Position numbers and translations under genes: made by a program. The notes below the pieces were generated by a model. It did no database searches and was not told the DNA's origin. It saw only the letters and a program-made list of their open reading frames with translations. From NCBI GenBank assembly GCA_026770585.1, contig MU647450.1:29353-40119 (forward strand): DNA of 10,767 nucleotides, in the 5' to 3' direction. The DNA comes from Baffinella frigidus (taxonomy: Eukaryota; Cryptophyceae; Cryptomonadales; Baffinellaceae). Below, piece by piece: positions 1 to 6,384 of this stretch. The stretch's first letter is position 1. The number at the start of each line of letters is the position of its first letter.

Positions 1-480
1 GAGTTTGTGGGAACGGGGAGCGCTAGTGCATTTGTTTCGCAGGGATCGTCTGCCGCCTCACTCTCCGCAGCGATACTCACCGCTTAGAGGCACCCCCCCC
101 CTCTTCCCGTGCTGTCTAGGGTTTCGGGTTTACAGACCCACCCTCCGCCGCTTCGAAGCGACCCCCCTGCCCTTGATGTTTCGTTTCGGGCTTAGAGTTT
201 GGAGGGGCGGCGACCCCTGGCTTCGACCCGACCCCCCCCCCCTGCCCTTGCTGTTTAGGGTTTGGGGTTCAGGCGGGATCGTGTGCCGCCTTACCCTCCG
301 CCGCGATACCTGCCGCTTCGAGGTCACTCCTCTCCCCTGCTTCATCTGTTCAGGGGTTTAGTGTGAGTTTAGAGGACCGGTGGCCGCTAGTGCATTTGTT
401 TTGCAGGGAGCGCCTGCCGCCTCACTCTCCGCCGCGACACTCGCCGCTTCGAGGCGATCCTCCTAACCCTCTCATGAATC
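1..480 (-). repeat. Degenerate tandem array, about five units, telomere-like tract plus GC-rich block
   Basis: Positions 21-90 recur at 385-455 with few changes, and 274-327 is a shorter related copy. Read on the minus strand, units start near 455, 345, 250, 175 and 111. Each has a block related to AAGGGCAGGGGGGTCGC followed by TCGAAGCGG. Several are followed by a GGCGGAGRGTRAGGCGGC-like stretch and then a CCCTAAA-like tract. Three tracts (near 346-362, 251-273 and 112-135) end in ACAG exactly where the next block begins. One unit opens with ATG at 345 and stays open through KQGRGV-like residues; related peptides recur in the next units (KGRGVASKR). I read this as tandem duplication of one degenerate cassette. 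There is no recognisable product. Confidence 0.7.
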
Positions 481-740
481 TCTCTTCCTCTCGTCAACTC
501 TCGCTGCATGCTCGCATAATCCTCTCATAACCCCCCTTTCCAACTCGGCACGCAGCGCTTCAGCACAGCAGCGTGGCCATCCTACACGGGGTTGTATCCC
601 CAACTCCCCCTGAACCCTGAACCTGAATGCCGTGCCGAACTGGCGCGGTGCCCAGCGGAGGCCTGACCCCCTTTCCTCGGGTCGTACAGGTTACGGTCAC
701 GCGCTGCTCCACGCAGGATGTCGCGCAGGTTGCTTTCTGA
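481..740. other. Spacer with no recognised gene
   Basis: Pyrimidine-rich sequence with short echoes of CCTCTCAT (near 470 and 520) and CCCTGAACC-like steps near 610. A CAG acceptor-like site after a pyrimidine-rich run occurs near 690. Open frames are short and resemble nothing I know. Confidence 0.5.
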
Positions 741-858
741 ACCTCAAACCCAACACCCAAACCCCTAAACCCTAAACCCTAAACCCCAAAACCTGAATCC
801 TAAACCCGAAACTCGAAACCCAAAACCCTAACCCCAAACCCCAAACCCCAAACCCCAG
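741..858 (+). repeat. Interstitial telomere-like tract, CCCTAAA sense
   Basis: Degenerate heptamers (CCCTAAA, CCCCAAA, CCCGAAA and similar) fill this stretch without interruption. The plus strand carries the C-rich sense, opposite to the two large tracts at 8463 and 9604. It ends in CCCCAG at 853-858, immediately before an open ankyrin-like segment. CCCTAAA is the complement of the telomere repeat of plants, many algae and chromerids. The sequence is too decayed and internal to be a live chromosome end. Confidence 0.9.
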
Positions 859-933
859 GCGAAAGAGATCAAGGAGAGGGTCACGTCCTTCCGGAAGCTA
901 GTCGCTGCGGGCGCAGACGCCTCGCGCCTCGAG
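859..933 (+). CDS. Putative exon fragment, ankyrin-repeat-like
   Basis: This 75-base segment is open for exactly 25 codons between an acceptor-like CAG (856-858) and a donor-like GAG|GTGACC (931-939). It reads AKEIKERVTSF then RKLVAAGADASRLE. The second half matches the second helix and turn of an ankyrin repeat, where LLxAGADxxxxD/E is typical; ankyrin repeats are protein-binding modules of about 33 residues. Only about half a repeat is present, so further exons would be needed. The CCCTAAA-like tract directly upstream would form the end of the preceding intron. A shorter copy follows at 1057-1092 and two more copies of the exon end occur by 1300. That suggests local duplication and makes it unclear which copy, if any, is used. 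It could equally be a decayed gene fragment. Confidence 0.4.
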
Positions 934-1056
934 GTGACCCAAAACCTCGGACAAGAATCCCTGGAGTCGCTATGTAGGGGTTTATGGTTTATAGTCGCTA
1001 TGTAGGGTTTTATGGTTCATGGTTTAAACCAGGAGGGGGTCCTAATCCCAAAACAG

Positions 1057-1092
1057 CTAGTCGCCGCGGGGGCAGACGCCTCTCGCCTCGAG
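1057..1092 (+). pseudogene. Partial copy of the ankyrin-like exon end
   Basis: Twelve codons here read LVAAGADASRLE, identical in protein to the end of the segment at 859-933, with several silent base differences. It is preceded by CCCAAAACAG and followed by GTGCCG, so both acceptor- and donor-like signals are kept. Two shorter echoes of the CGCCTCGAG|GT end follow, with the GAG ending at 1200 and at 1298. Silent-only change is compatible with past selection on the peptide, but the sample is tiny. A GA tract begins ten bases after this copy. Confidence 0.4.
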
Positions 1093-1102
1093 GTGCCGCC
1101 TC

Positions 1103-1156
1103 AGAGAGAGAGGGAGAGGGAGAGGGAGAGGGAGAGGGAGAGAGAGAGAGAGAGGG
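1103..1156 (+). repeat. GA / GAGAGG microsatellite
   Basis: Purine-only run with GAGAGG hexamers passing into pure GA. Confidence 0.95.
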
Positions 1157-1298
1157 AAGGGGGGTGAGAGAGCCCTCGGGCATACGCCTCTCCCCTCGAG
1201 GTTGAATACATACCAAACCTATCAGCCCTGCAAACCTCTTGAGGGTAAAGAAAATCCTGGAATTCTTGTCCGAATCTGGCTGTTAGTCTCGCCTCGAG

Positions 1299-1736
1299 GT
1301 GGCGGGAGACCCCCCCCGGGACGACTGTTGGATAACCCGCCCTGAATCAGGGCGGTTGTTGAACCGGGCAGGCGTTCACCAGGAAAAAGTGAAATTAGTG
1401 AACAGCAGTGTGGCTTTTCCCGGCGCGAAAATTACCACAGAAAAATCACCACTGTGGTGGTTGCTTTCGTGCGTCACCCACCCGCTAATTCCATCTCGAA
1501 ACATAACAGAATCTGTTAATGAGTGCACTCATATACGCCTTAGTTTTATGCCTAACAGGCATGGATGGGCTGTACTTGGTTTAGGGTTATATCTGGAACG
1601 TGTGGGAGATGAGACCGCGTGGGTCTCGAGATGGGTCTCGAGATCTGCTATTTGTCTAGGTGCAGCATATCCACCTTTATCTTCCCCGCCACTTGAAGTC
1701 TGCTCTCCCGGCGTGATTTGCTTTACTGTTACTGTC
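1299..1736 (+). other. Gene-less stretch with palindromes and a 12-bp duplication
   Basis: A frame stays open on the plus strand from 1299 to 1979 (226 codons from a GTG; the first in-frame ATG is near 1549). It shows no domain I recognise, and its 3' part is read through a degenerate tandem repeat, so I do not call a gene. There is an odd-length perfect palindrome at 1337-1355 (CCGCCCTGA / TCAGGGCGG). A second inverted pair is ACCACAG 1434-1440 / CTGTGGT 1452-1458. A 12-bp tandem duplication of TGGGTCTCGAGA lies at 1620-1643. Confidence 0.5.
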
Positions 1737-1945
1737 CAACATTCTCTCCCTGCATCAGTTGATTTTGCAGTTAATCAGTTACTGTTCAATGCAACATTCA
1801 ATGAGTTGCTCTACAGCACAACACTGTCGCTCCCTGCACCAGTTGCATCTACTGCACGTCCCCTACCTGCAATTAGTCGATTTACAATACAGCATTCTCT
1901 GCCTGCGTGGCAGGCTGTATCAGTTGCTTTACAATCCAACACACT
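1737..1945 (+). repeat. Degenerate tandem repeat, CAACATTCTCTCCCTGC-like units
   Basis: Related starts occur at about 1737, 1819, 1890 and 1937. Each has CAACAYTCTC-like sequence; in the first three it is followed by CCTGC, and CAGTTG plus a TTTACA-like segment recur within the units. Spacing is irregular (82, 71 and 47 bases), so this is an old, eroded array. Confidence 0.6.
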
Positions 1946-1963
1946 TTCGCGCGCAGGTCACCG

Positions 1964-2048
1964 AGGGGGTGGGTGTTAGGGTGAGGGGGTGATGGTGAGG
2001 GGGTGAGGGTGAGGGGGTGTGGGTGTGGGTGTGAAGGAGAGGGGGTGA
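1964..2048 (+). repeat. G-rich GGGTGA minisatellite
   Basis: Repeated GGGTGAGG and GGGTGTGG steps give many closely spaced runs of three to five G. The plus strand could therefore form G-quadruplexes. It leads into the GTGAGTGTCTTGC repeat region. Confidence 0.85.
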
Positions 2049-2102
2049 CCTGGGAACTCGCCGCATTCTCTCGGTCTCGTGATTTGCGTGCGGAAGATGC
2101 CG

Positions 2103-2380
2103 TGAGTGTCTTGCTGTCGGTGTCGGTCCCTGTGGGAGAGGCGGGGGGGGGCGTCAGTGGGGTGAGAACACGACGCCGCATCAACATAGGTTCCAGGTAT
2201 AGGTTCCAGGTTGCGTGCCGCGCGTGTTGGGGGTGAGTGTCTTGCTGTCGCCCCCTGTGCGAGAGAGGGAGGGTCAGTGGGGTGGGTGTCTTGCTGGAAA
2301 CGTTGCCTGCGTGAGAGCGCGAGAGGGGGGAGGGGGGAGGGGTGTCAGCGTGATGAAAACACGACTCCGCATCAAGCGAG
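2103..2380 (+). repeat. Three degenerate units sharing GTGTCTTGCTG and CACGACKCCGCATCAA
   Basis: GTGAGTGTCTTGCTGTCG occurs at 2103 and 2232, and a diverged GTGGGTGTCTTGCTGG at about 2282. Units one and three also share AACACGACKCCGCATCAA (about 2166 and 2357). Between them is a 13-bp direct duplication of TAGGTTCCAGG at 2187-2210. GTGAGTG resembles a splice donor, but no supporting open segment is clear. Confidence 0.65.
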
Positions 2381-2420
2381 AGGGGGGAAGACATCTGGGG
2401 GGCGAGAAGATGAGTTCTTC

Positions 2421-2432
2421 TTGATGCATCAA
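2421..2432. other. 12-bp perfect palindrome TTGATGCATCAA
   Basis: Short self-complementary site just downstream of the repeat units. It has no attached function that I can support. Confidence 0.5.
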
Positions 2433-2599
2433 CAGGTATGTCTCGAAAGCGCAGGTGTCTGTTTCAAGGAAATGCGCCCACCACCGAGGTGGCGTCAGTG
2501 TCAATGTTGTTTGCACGTGTTCAGAAATACAACCACGAACGGTCAAGCAGAGAAAAATTATCAATACAATCAAAATAAGGAGAATAGAAAAGTGATCAC

Positions 2600-2718
2600 C
2601 GGAGGTCAAGGAGAGCTTCTCGCCCTCCTTGGAAGCAGCGATAAGCTCATCGGCGAAGGCCTCTTGGTTGGTGTACCGCGCGATTTCGAGCGGCGTGCGC
2701 ACGCCTGGTGGCGAGCTC
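2600..2718 (-). CDS. Putative exon, ankyrin-repeat-like
   Basis: On the minus strand an acceptor-like GGGCAG ends at 2719 and an open segment follows. It reads SSPPGVRTPLEIARYTNQ then EAFADELIAASKEGEKLSL, up to a possible donor CCG|GTGATC at 2598-2602. G-x-x-TPLEIAR, followed by a helix ending ELIAA, fits the first half and second helix of an ankyrin repeat; the TPLxxA motif is the family hallmark. Such a repeat with charged residues after it often caps the end of an ankyrin array. Upstream in its own sense lies a CCCTAA-like tract (2731-2766), the same arrangement as at 859-933 on the other strand. No neighbouring exon is recognisable, so this may be one exon of a longer gene or a relic. The frame continues in an unrelated, low-complexity way to 2274. 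Confidence 0.45.
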
Positions 2719-2730
2719 TGCCCACAGAGG

Positions 2731-2766
2731 GTTCGGGGGTTAGGGTTTTGGGGGTTAGGATTTGTG
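2731..2766 (-). repeat. Short telomere-like tract (TTAGGG-like on plus)
   Basis: Variants GGGTTCGG, GGGTTAGG and GGGTTTTGG occur on the plus strand. In the minus sense this is CCCTAAC-like and lies about 12 bases upstream of the AG that opens the ankyrin-like exon. Confidence 0.7.
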
Positions 2767-2867
2767 CCGCGAACCCGAGATCGTTAACTTGAGAAGAGTG
2801 AGCCAACCCAGCTGAGGCAGAGCTGGACCTTCTTCGAGGGTGGATGCCTTCTGTTGGGATCGACTAT

Positions 2868-3029
2868 CCACACAGCGGGATACAAAGGGGTTTTCGGGCA
2901 GGAAATGCCCGAGTTTCCGTTATCTTATCCGTAGGAACCCCCCTATGTCCCTACGGGTTGCCTACAGTCAGGTCCTAGGTCTCATCGCTTAAGGGTTATT
3001 CGAAATCCCTTCCGACATCCGCTGTGTGG
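2868..3029 (+). mobile_element. MITE-like structured element, family A copy 1
   Basis: Terminal inverted repeats are CCACACAGCGG (2868-2878) and CCGCTGTGTGG (3019-3029); weaker pairing continues inward (ACAAAGGGG against TTCC-CTTCC). Internal hairpins are TCGGGCA/TGCCCGA (2894-2900 and 2906-2912, loop GGAAA) and CCGTAGG/CCTACGG (2929-2935 and 2950-2956). No open frame is present, as expected for a non-autonomous element. I see no clear target-site duplication. Full or partial relatives lie at 3872, 4768, 5300 and 9200. Confidence 0.75.
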
Positions 3030-3071
3030 GACGGCGCATCGAGCAAACAGCCCCAAGTCGGCTCAATCGAC

Positions 3072-3132
3072 GAATCTACACACGGGCATCAATCAAGGGG
3101 GAGGGGTGCAGGGGCCAGACCTTTTCAGGAAG
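3072..3132 (+). repeat. Direct repeat flanking a foldback, left copy
   Basis: Shares GAATCTAC, GGGCATCAATCAAGG and TTTCAGGAAGC-like blocks with 3294-3355. A GGGAGGGGTGCAGGGGCC block here also recurs, as GAGAGGGGTACAGGAGCC, right after the foldback (near 3262). The foldback at 3133-3259 therefore lies inside a local tandem duplication. Confidence 0.7.
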
Positions 3133-3259
3133 CGATAGCCGTGTCATTTATTCATACAGGTATCCCTTAAGTGACCATGCGGTCTAAAGTCAGTGAATTC
3201 ACTTGAAACCCGCATGGTCACTTAAGGGATAAGTGTATTAAACAATGACACGTCTATCG
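3133..3259. mobile_element. Foldback / MITE-like element with 50-bp arms
   Basis: Arms 3133-3182 and 3210-3259 pair at about 44 of 50 positions. The inner 22 pairs (3161-3182 with 3210-3231, starting TATCCCTTAAGTGACC) are perfect. The 27-base loop contains a second perfect palindrome, AGTGAATTCACT (3192-3203). The outer ends are CGATAG/CTATCG. There is no coding content and no convincing target-site duplication. An alternative reading is a transcribed long hairpin of small-RNA-precursor type; the sequence cannot separate these. Confidence 0.75.
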
Positions 3260-3293
3260 GGGAGAGGGGTACAGGAGCCGAATCTACCCAGAA

Positions 3294-3355
3294 GAATCTA
3301 CCCAGGGGCATCAATCAAGGGAAACGGTTGGTGGGGCCTGACCCTCTCAGGAAGC
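3294..3355 (+). repeat. Direct repeat flanking a foldback, right copy
   Basis: Partner of 3072-3132. It begins GAATCTACCCAG, carries GGGCATCAATCAAGGG and ends CTCAGGAAGC. A 15-base partial duplication of GAATCTACCCAG occurs at its start. Confidence 0.7.
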
Positions 3356-3368
3356 TGGGCGTGTAGGT

Positions 3369-3528
3369 TCGCCCCCGCCCTGTCCATCGGAAGCAAGCTG
3401 TTAGCGTCTTCAAAAACAAAAAGCGCAAGACTGCTCAGCTTCAAAGAAGAAAGGAAGCAGCAATGCTGCCCCCGAACTGTCCATCGAGTGAAGCGATCTG
3501 TGAGCGGTTTCGACGCAAAATGTGATCG
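3369..3528 (+). repeat. Two degenerate copies sharing CTGTCCATCG
   Basis: GCCCCCGCCCTGTCCATCG at about 3370 and GCCCCCGAACTGTCCATCG at about 3469 start two diverged units of about 97 bases, with AGC, CTGT and AGCG shared downstream. A short open frame crosses both but matches nothing known. A donor-like AAGGAG|GTAAAG lies near 3566 and a hairpin TCCTTCT/AGAAGGA at 3593-3610. Confidence 0.5.
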
Positions 3529-3654
3529 ATAGCGTGTTGCTGGACATCCCGGTCATGTCAAGGAGGTAAAGAGCATTGATCCTGATTCAGTCTCCTTCTG
3601 CAGAGAAGGAAAAGAAGAGCACGCGCATGACTAGTACGCGGCTTCGAAAACGCG

Positions 3655-3763
3655 GAGAGAGAGAGAGGGAGAGAGAGAGAGAGGGCGAGAGAGAGAGCGG
3701 GAGAGAGAGAGAGCGGGAGAGAGAGCGGGAGAGAGAAAGGGATGGCGAGAGAGCGAGAGGGAT

Positions 3764-3794
<31 letters not shown>

Positions 3795-3797
3795 AAA
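3655..3797 (+). repeat. GA microsatellite with interruptions
   Basis: About 140 bases of imperfect GA with GC and GGGAT interruptions. It reads as arginine/glutamate repeats in frame, which I take as a by-product of the repeat and not a protein. Confidence 0.95.
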
Positions 3798-3871
3798 CGC
3801 GAGGCTACTCCGACTTGGTGCTCAGGTTCTCATGAGAAGGCGACTTGGAAGCTTTTACCAACAGAGTATCT

Positions 3872-3916
3872 CCCACACAGCGGGCTACGAAGGGATTCTC
3901 GGCCCAAATCGGGGCG
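3872..3916 (+). mobile_element. Family A copy 2, 5' end only
   Basis: CCCACACAGCGGGCTACGAA matches the 5' ends of copies 1 and 5. It is followed by the TTCTCGG step and a weak hairpin GCCC/GGGC. Homology stops near 3916, so this is a truncated copy. Confidence 0.65.
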
Positions 3917-4087
3917 ACTTGGCCTGTCTCGGAGGGGACGTCGAGCTGCCAACAGAGTGTGATGTCTGGTCTGGCACACCCCTCACGCAATGGTTCCGGA
4001 GGTCTCTCGGGGTAGACTTCTGTCAGGGAAGAACAGAGCCTCGACATCTCCTGAACCAAACCCTCCAGGCGAATGGAGGCTGCGAGC
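3917..4087. other. Spacer with no recognised gene
   Basis: No repeat relation or recognisable open frame. Frames on both strands are open for 80-130 codons through this area, but none shows domain features. Confidence 0.4.
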
Positions 4088-4525
4088 CAACTTTCTCCGC
4101 GCCGCAGGCTTCATGTCAACGTATGAGTGCATGTAGGTGGAGCCTCCACCAAGGTGCCTCACGTATCACAGCCACCATGCATCCTCCCCAACCGAGACCC
4201 AGCGGAGACAGAGTGGGATCACGGGAGAGTTGAGGCGCGCGGGGAGAGGGCGGAGAGCAATTTTCTCCGCGCCGCAGGCTTCATATCAACGTATCAGTCC
4301 ATGTGGGTGGAGCCAACACGTGGAGGCAACAACGTATCAGTCCATGTGGGTGGAGCCAACACGTGGAGGCAACAGTCCATGTGGGTGGAGGCAACACGTG
4401 GAGGCAACAGCTACGTTGGCTACACCAAGGTGTCCCACGTGTCTCATTCACCATGTATCCCCCCGAACGAAGACTGAGAGTGATGGGAGAGGGGAGGCGG
4501 GTGGGGAGAGGCGGGAGATTGCCTG
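4088..4525 (+). repeat. Two tandem units of about 170 bp, the second expanded
   Basis: Unit one (4088-4257) and unit two (from 4258) both start CAAYTTTCTCCGCGCCGCAG then GCTTCAT. They share ACGTATSAGT, CACCAAGGTG, CACCATG and a GGGAGAG-rich end. Unit two contains the extra minisatellite at 4297-4409, which accounts for its length. The CCACC-AA-GGTG dyad is kept with a changed flanking pair (ACACC-AA-GGTGT) in unit two. Confidence 0.75.
4297..4409 (+). repeat. Minisatellite, three units (43, 35, 35 bp)
   Basis: Each unit starts GTCCATGTGGGTGGAG and contains CAACACGTGGAGGCAACA. The first has an extra ACGTATCA. The second and third differ by one base (GAGCC against GAGGC), which points to recent expansion. 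Confidence 0.9.
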
Positions 4526-4573
4526 GCGAGGGAAACCGCCGCTGATGACGCGTTCGTGTCCCCCTGCCACGCC

Positions 4574-4625
4574 AGATCAAAATCAGTCAACTACTGACAA
4601 GATCAAAATCAGTCAACAACTGACA
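4574..4625 (+). repeat. 26-bp direct duplication
   Basis: Two adjacent copies begin AGATCAAAATCAGTCAAC and end CTGACA. They differ at one position (CTACTG against CAACTG). In the first copy TCAGT/ACTGA can pair across CAACT. Confidence 0.9.
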
Positions 4626-4663
4626 CGGGAGGGTGTTGCGCATGCTGAGGCGGGTCCGTCGTC

Positions 4664-4726
4664 AGGCGCATACACTATTGGGCCACTCAGCTTAAGGCGC
4701 GTCGGTAATAAAGAAGAAGAGATTTT
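4664..4726 (+). repeat. Dispersed repeat family D, copy 3
   Basis: AGGCGCATACACTATTGG, CCACTCAGC, AAGGCGCGT and GGTAATA...GAAGAAGA line up in order with copies at 9858 and 10251, more than 5 kb away. It lies just before family A copy 3. Confidence 0.6.
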
Positions 4727-4767
4727 GCTTCCCTGCCCCCCAAAAACCACTTCAGACCTTACCCGCG

Positions 4768-4896
4768 AGTTCATCGGGGAACTTCTCTTACCTTATCCGT
4801 AGGAACCCAACTATGTCCCTACGGGTTGCCTACCGTGGGGTCCTATGTCTTATCGCTTATGGGTGATTCAAAAGCCCCTCGAAGTCCGCTGTGTGG
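4768..4896 (+). mobile_element. Family A copy 3, lacking the 5' terminus
   Basis: From about 4788 this matches copy 1 (CCTTATCCGTAGGAACCC onward). It ends in the shared CCGCTGTGTGG (4886-4896). The CCGTAGG/CCTACGG hairpin is intact (4797-4803 and 4818-4824). At the position of the first hairpin in copies 1 and 5, a different stem AGTTC/GAACT (4768-4772 and 4779-4783) can form. The 5' terminal repeat is absent. Confidence 0.7.
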
Positions 4897-5013
4897 ACTA
4901 AGAAAACAATGCAAAATTGAAGGTGGGAGAAACTGAGCGATAAGGTTGCGAGACAAGACTAGCAGATGGAAGCTGTTCATCGGGAACCTCCTTGAATTCA
5001 GGGTAATTAGCAC

Positions 5014-5032
5014 GGGGGAGGGGGGGGGGGGG
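5014..5032 (+). repeat. Poly-G run
   Basis: GGGGGA followed by 13 consecutive G. Such a run often carries sequencing or assembly length error. Confidence 0.9.
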
Positions 5033-5062
5033 TTCAAAGTTCCCCTCTTACCCACACGGGTT

Positions 5063-5470
5063 GGGGGTTGAACCATGCGCGCAATGTGTAGGGACCTCAA
5101 CCCCTCAACCATAACCCACAACCCCTCAACCCTGAAGGAGGGGGGATGAACCATGAACGCGACATGAAGGGACTATCAGCATCTCGGGTCTTACGACCTC
5201 GTGAATTTATCGTCGCCTATTTGGTTTTAGGGAGGGGGGGTGAACCATGAGGGCAACGTGGAGGGGCGCCCTTCCCCACTCGTGACGCGCATCCCCTGAC
5301 TTTCCGTTACCTTATCCGTAGGACCCCCCCTATGTCCCTACGGGTCTCCTACCGTAGGGTCGTATGTCTTATCGCTCAGGGTTTATTCAAACTCCCTTCG
5401 AAGTCCACTGCGTGGCTACCATGAGTGCGACGTGGAGGGGTGTGCGCCCCCACTCGTCGCGTGCATCCAC
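5063..5470 (+). repeat. Four copies of an ACCATG...GCRACRTG motif
   Basis: ACCATG followed by GC-A-GTG-AGGG-like sequence occurs with ATG near 5075, 5153, 5246 and 5420. Copies three and four are longest and share GAGGGG, CCCACTCGT, CGCG and GCATCC downstream. Family A copy 4 lies between these two. Short open frames start at the ATGs of the last two (MRATWRG and MSATWRG), then diverge or stop. I take this as repeat, not gene. Confidence 0.6.
5300..5415 (+). mobile_element. Family A copy 4, lacking the 5' terminus
   Basis: CTTTCCGTTACCTTATCC starts the homology. The CCGTAGG/CCTACGG hairpin is intact (5316-5322 and 5337-5343). The element ends CCACTGCGTGG (5405-5415), two changes from the consensus terminus. 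It sits between direct repeats (5241-5295 and 5416-5470). Confidence 0.7.
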
Positions 5471-5688
5471 CGCTGCCCCATGCTGCACCATCCGCCTGCC
5501 CGCGCCACGTCAAAAATCAGAATCTAAGTTTTGAGGCTCCCTCCTTTCAAAGGTATTTTCTGGTACACACGAGACACTATTGCACATGGTAATGTCTCCA
5601 ATTGCTGACGGTGTGTGTGTTTTCTCGTCGCGTGCATCCACGGCGGCCCCATGCTGCACCATCCATCCGCCTGCCAACGTTGCGCAAA
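5451..5688 (+). repeat. Repeat family E, copies 1 and 2
   Basis: CTCGTCGCGTGCATCCACSG then GCCCCATGCTGCACCATCC and CCGCCTGCC occur at 5451-5500 and again at 5622-5680. Copy 2 continues into AACGTTGCGC, where element B1 interrupts it. A third copy is at 5944-6040. Confidence 0.8.
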
Positions 5689-5831
5689 TTCACTGCCAGG
5701 CCGGAGATTTTGTAAAAGTCGATTCACCCACAAAATCTGTCAACTTAGAAACGAGGTACCCAGAATGGGCACTTTGAAAATCGAATTTCACCTTGAGTTG
5801 ACTAATACAAAAACTCCGGCCTGGTAGTGAA
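5689..5831. mobile_element. MITE-like element, family B copy 1
   Basis: Long terminal inverted repeats of about 36 bases start TTCACTRCCAGGCCGGAG at each end, with few mismatches. The interior holds GTCAAC, an AAACGAGGTACCC block and GAGTTGACTAATACAAAAAC. The same interior occurs in copy 2 at 8162-8292. The related sequence at 6003-6030 lacks the element but keeps both flanks, so this reads as an insertion of about 143 bp. No open frame. Confidence 0.8.
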
Positions 5832-5883
5832 GTTGGGCCTCACTCAATCTCATCCGGACGAGTACTTAATTAAAATGTTCGCT

Positions 5884-5944
5884 CCGATAGGGAATTGGAG
5901 CTTTTTCTTCAGAAAGAAGGCTAACGGCTCCAATTCCCTACCGG
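5884..5944. other. Short foldback, 18-bp arms
   Basis: CCGATAGGGAATTGGAGC (5884-5901) pairs with 5927-5944 with one mismatch, and the loop is 25 bases. The 61-base size suits a small MITE remnant or a small-RNA hairpin precursor. There is no second copy in the window. Confidence 0.7.
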
Positions 5945-6040
5945 CACCACACTGCACCATCCGCCTGCAAATTCTGTTGATCACAGAAATGCGGAGAGAG
6001 ATGCCAACGTTGCGCCAGGTGGGCCTCACTCAGTCAGAGA
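5944..6040 (+). repeat. Repeat family E, copy 3, with a small insertion and an unfilled B site
   Basis: CACTGCACCATCCGCCTGC, then about 33 extra bases (5969-6001), then GCCAACGTTGCGC and GGGCCTCACTCA. The extra bases contain the dyad TTCTGT/ACAGAA and are flanked by TGC on both sides (5966-5968 and 6002-6004), like a tiny insertion with a 3-base duplication. Confidence 0.65.
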
Positions 6041-6190
6041 GCCCTTTCTCACACCAAGCAGCATGCTCAGCGGTGAGCGAAAAGGGGAAGGCGTAAGGCG
6101 ATAAATTCAGAACACATACACGCTATGGTGGGGGGTTGCATGCATAGCACCTACACATAATGGTGGGGGTTGGGTGGGCAGGCACTGGAC

Positions 6191-6358
6191 TCTCGCTCTC
6201 TCGCTCGCTCTGTATCTTGCTCTCTCTCGCTCTCTCTCTCGCTCTCTCTCGCTCTCTCTCTCTCTCGCTATCTATCGCTCTCTTGCTCTCTCTCTCGCTC
6301 TCTCTCTCTCTCTCGCTATCTATCGCTCTCTTGCTCTCTCTCTCGCTCTCTCTCTCTC
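6191..6358 (+). repeat. CT microsatellite with 48-bp higher-order repeat
   Basis: Imperfect CT/CTCG repeat. A 48-base period is visible from the paired GCTATCTATCGCTCTCTTG blocks at 6267 and 6315. The array is bracketed by a direct repeat GGGGTTGGGTGGG...GGCACTGGAC at 6166-6190 and 6359-6384. Confidence 0.95.
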
Positions 6359-6384
6359 GGGGTTGGGTGGGGGAGGCACTGGAC

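Noticed and set aside
1299-1979. Longest open frame, 226 codons, plus strand
   Set aside because: It starts at GTG, has no recognisable domain, and its last third is read through a degenerate tandem repeat. Length alone does not support a gene here.
1882-2394. 170-codon minus-strand open frame rich in Pro/Thr/His
   Set aside because: It is the complement of the GGGTGA minisatellite and G-rich repeats, so low-complexity translation of a repeat is the simpler reading.
2740-2820. Possible tRNA (GGTTCG-like step near 2730)
   Set aside because: No acceptor, D or anticodon arm can be placed around it; the motif is a telomere-repeat variant.
3576-3962. 128-codon frame with Arg-Glu repeats (also at 6160-6624 and 9350-9664)
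   Set aside because: All come from GA/CT microsatellites, which stay open in several frames at once.
4297-4409. Regular repeats that could suggest a CRISPR array
   Set aside because: The units are contiguous with no unique spacers of constant length, and the context is eukaryotic. It is a minisatellite.
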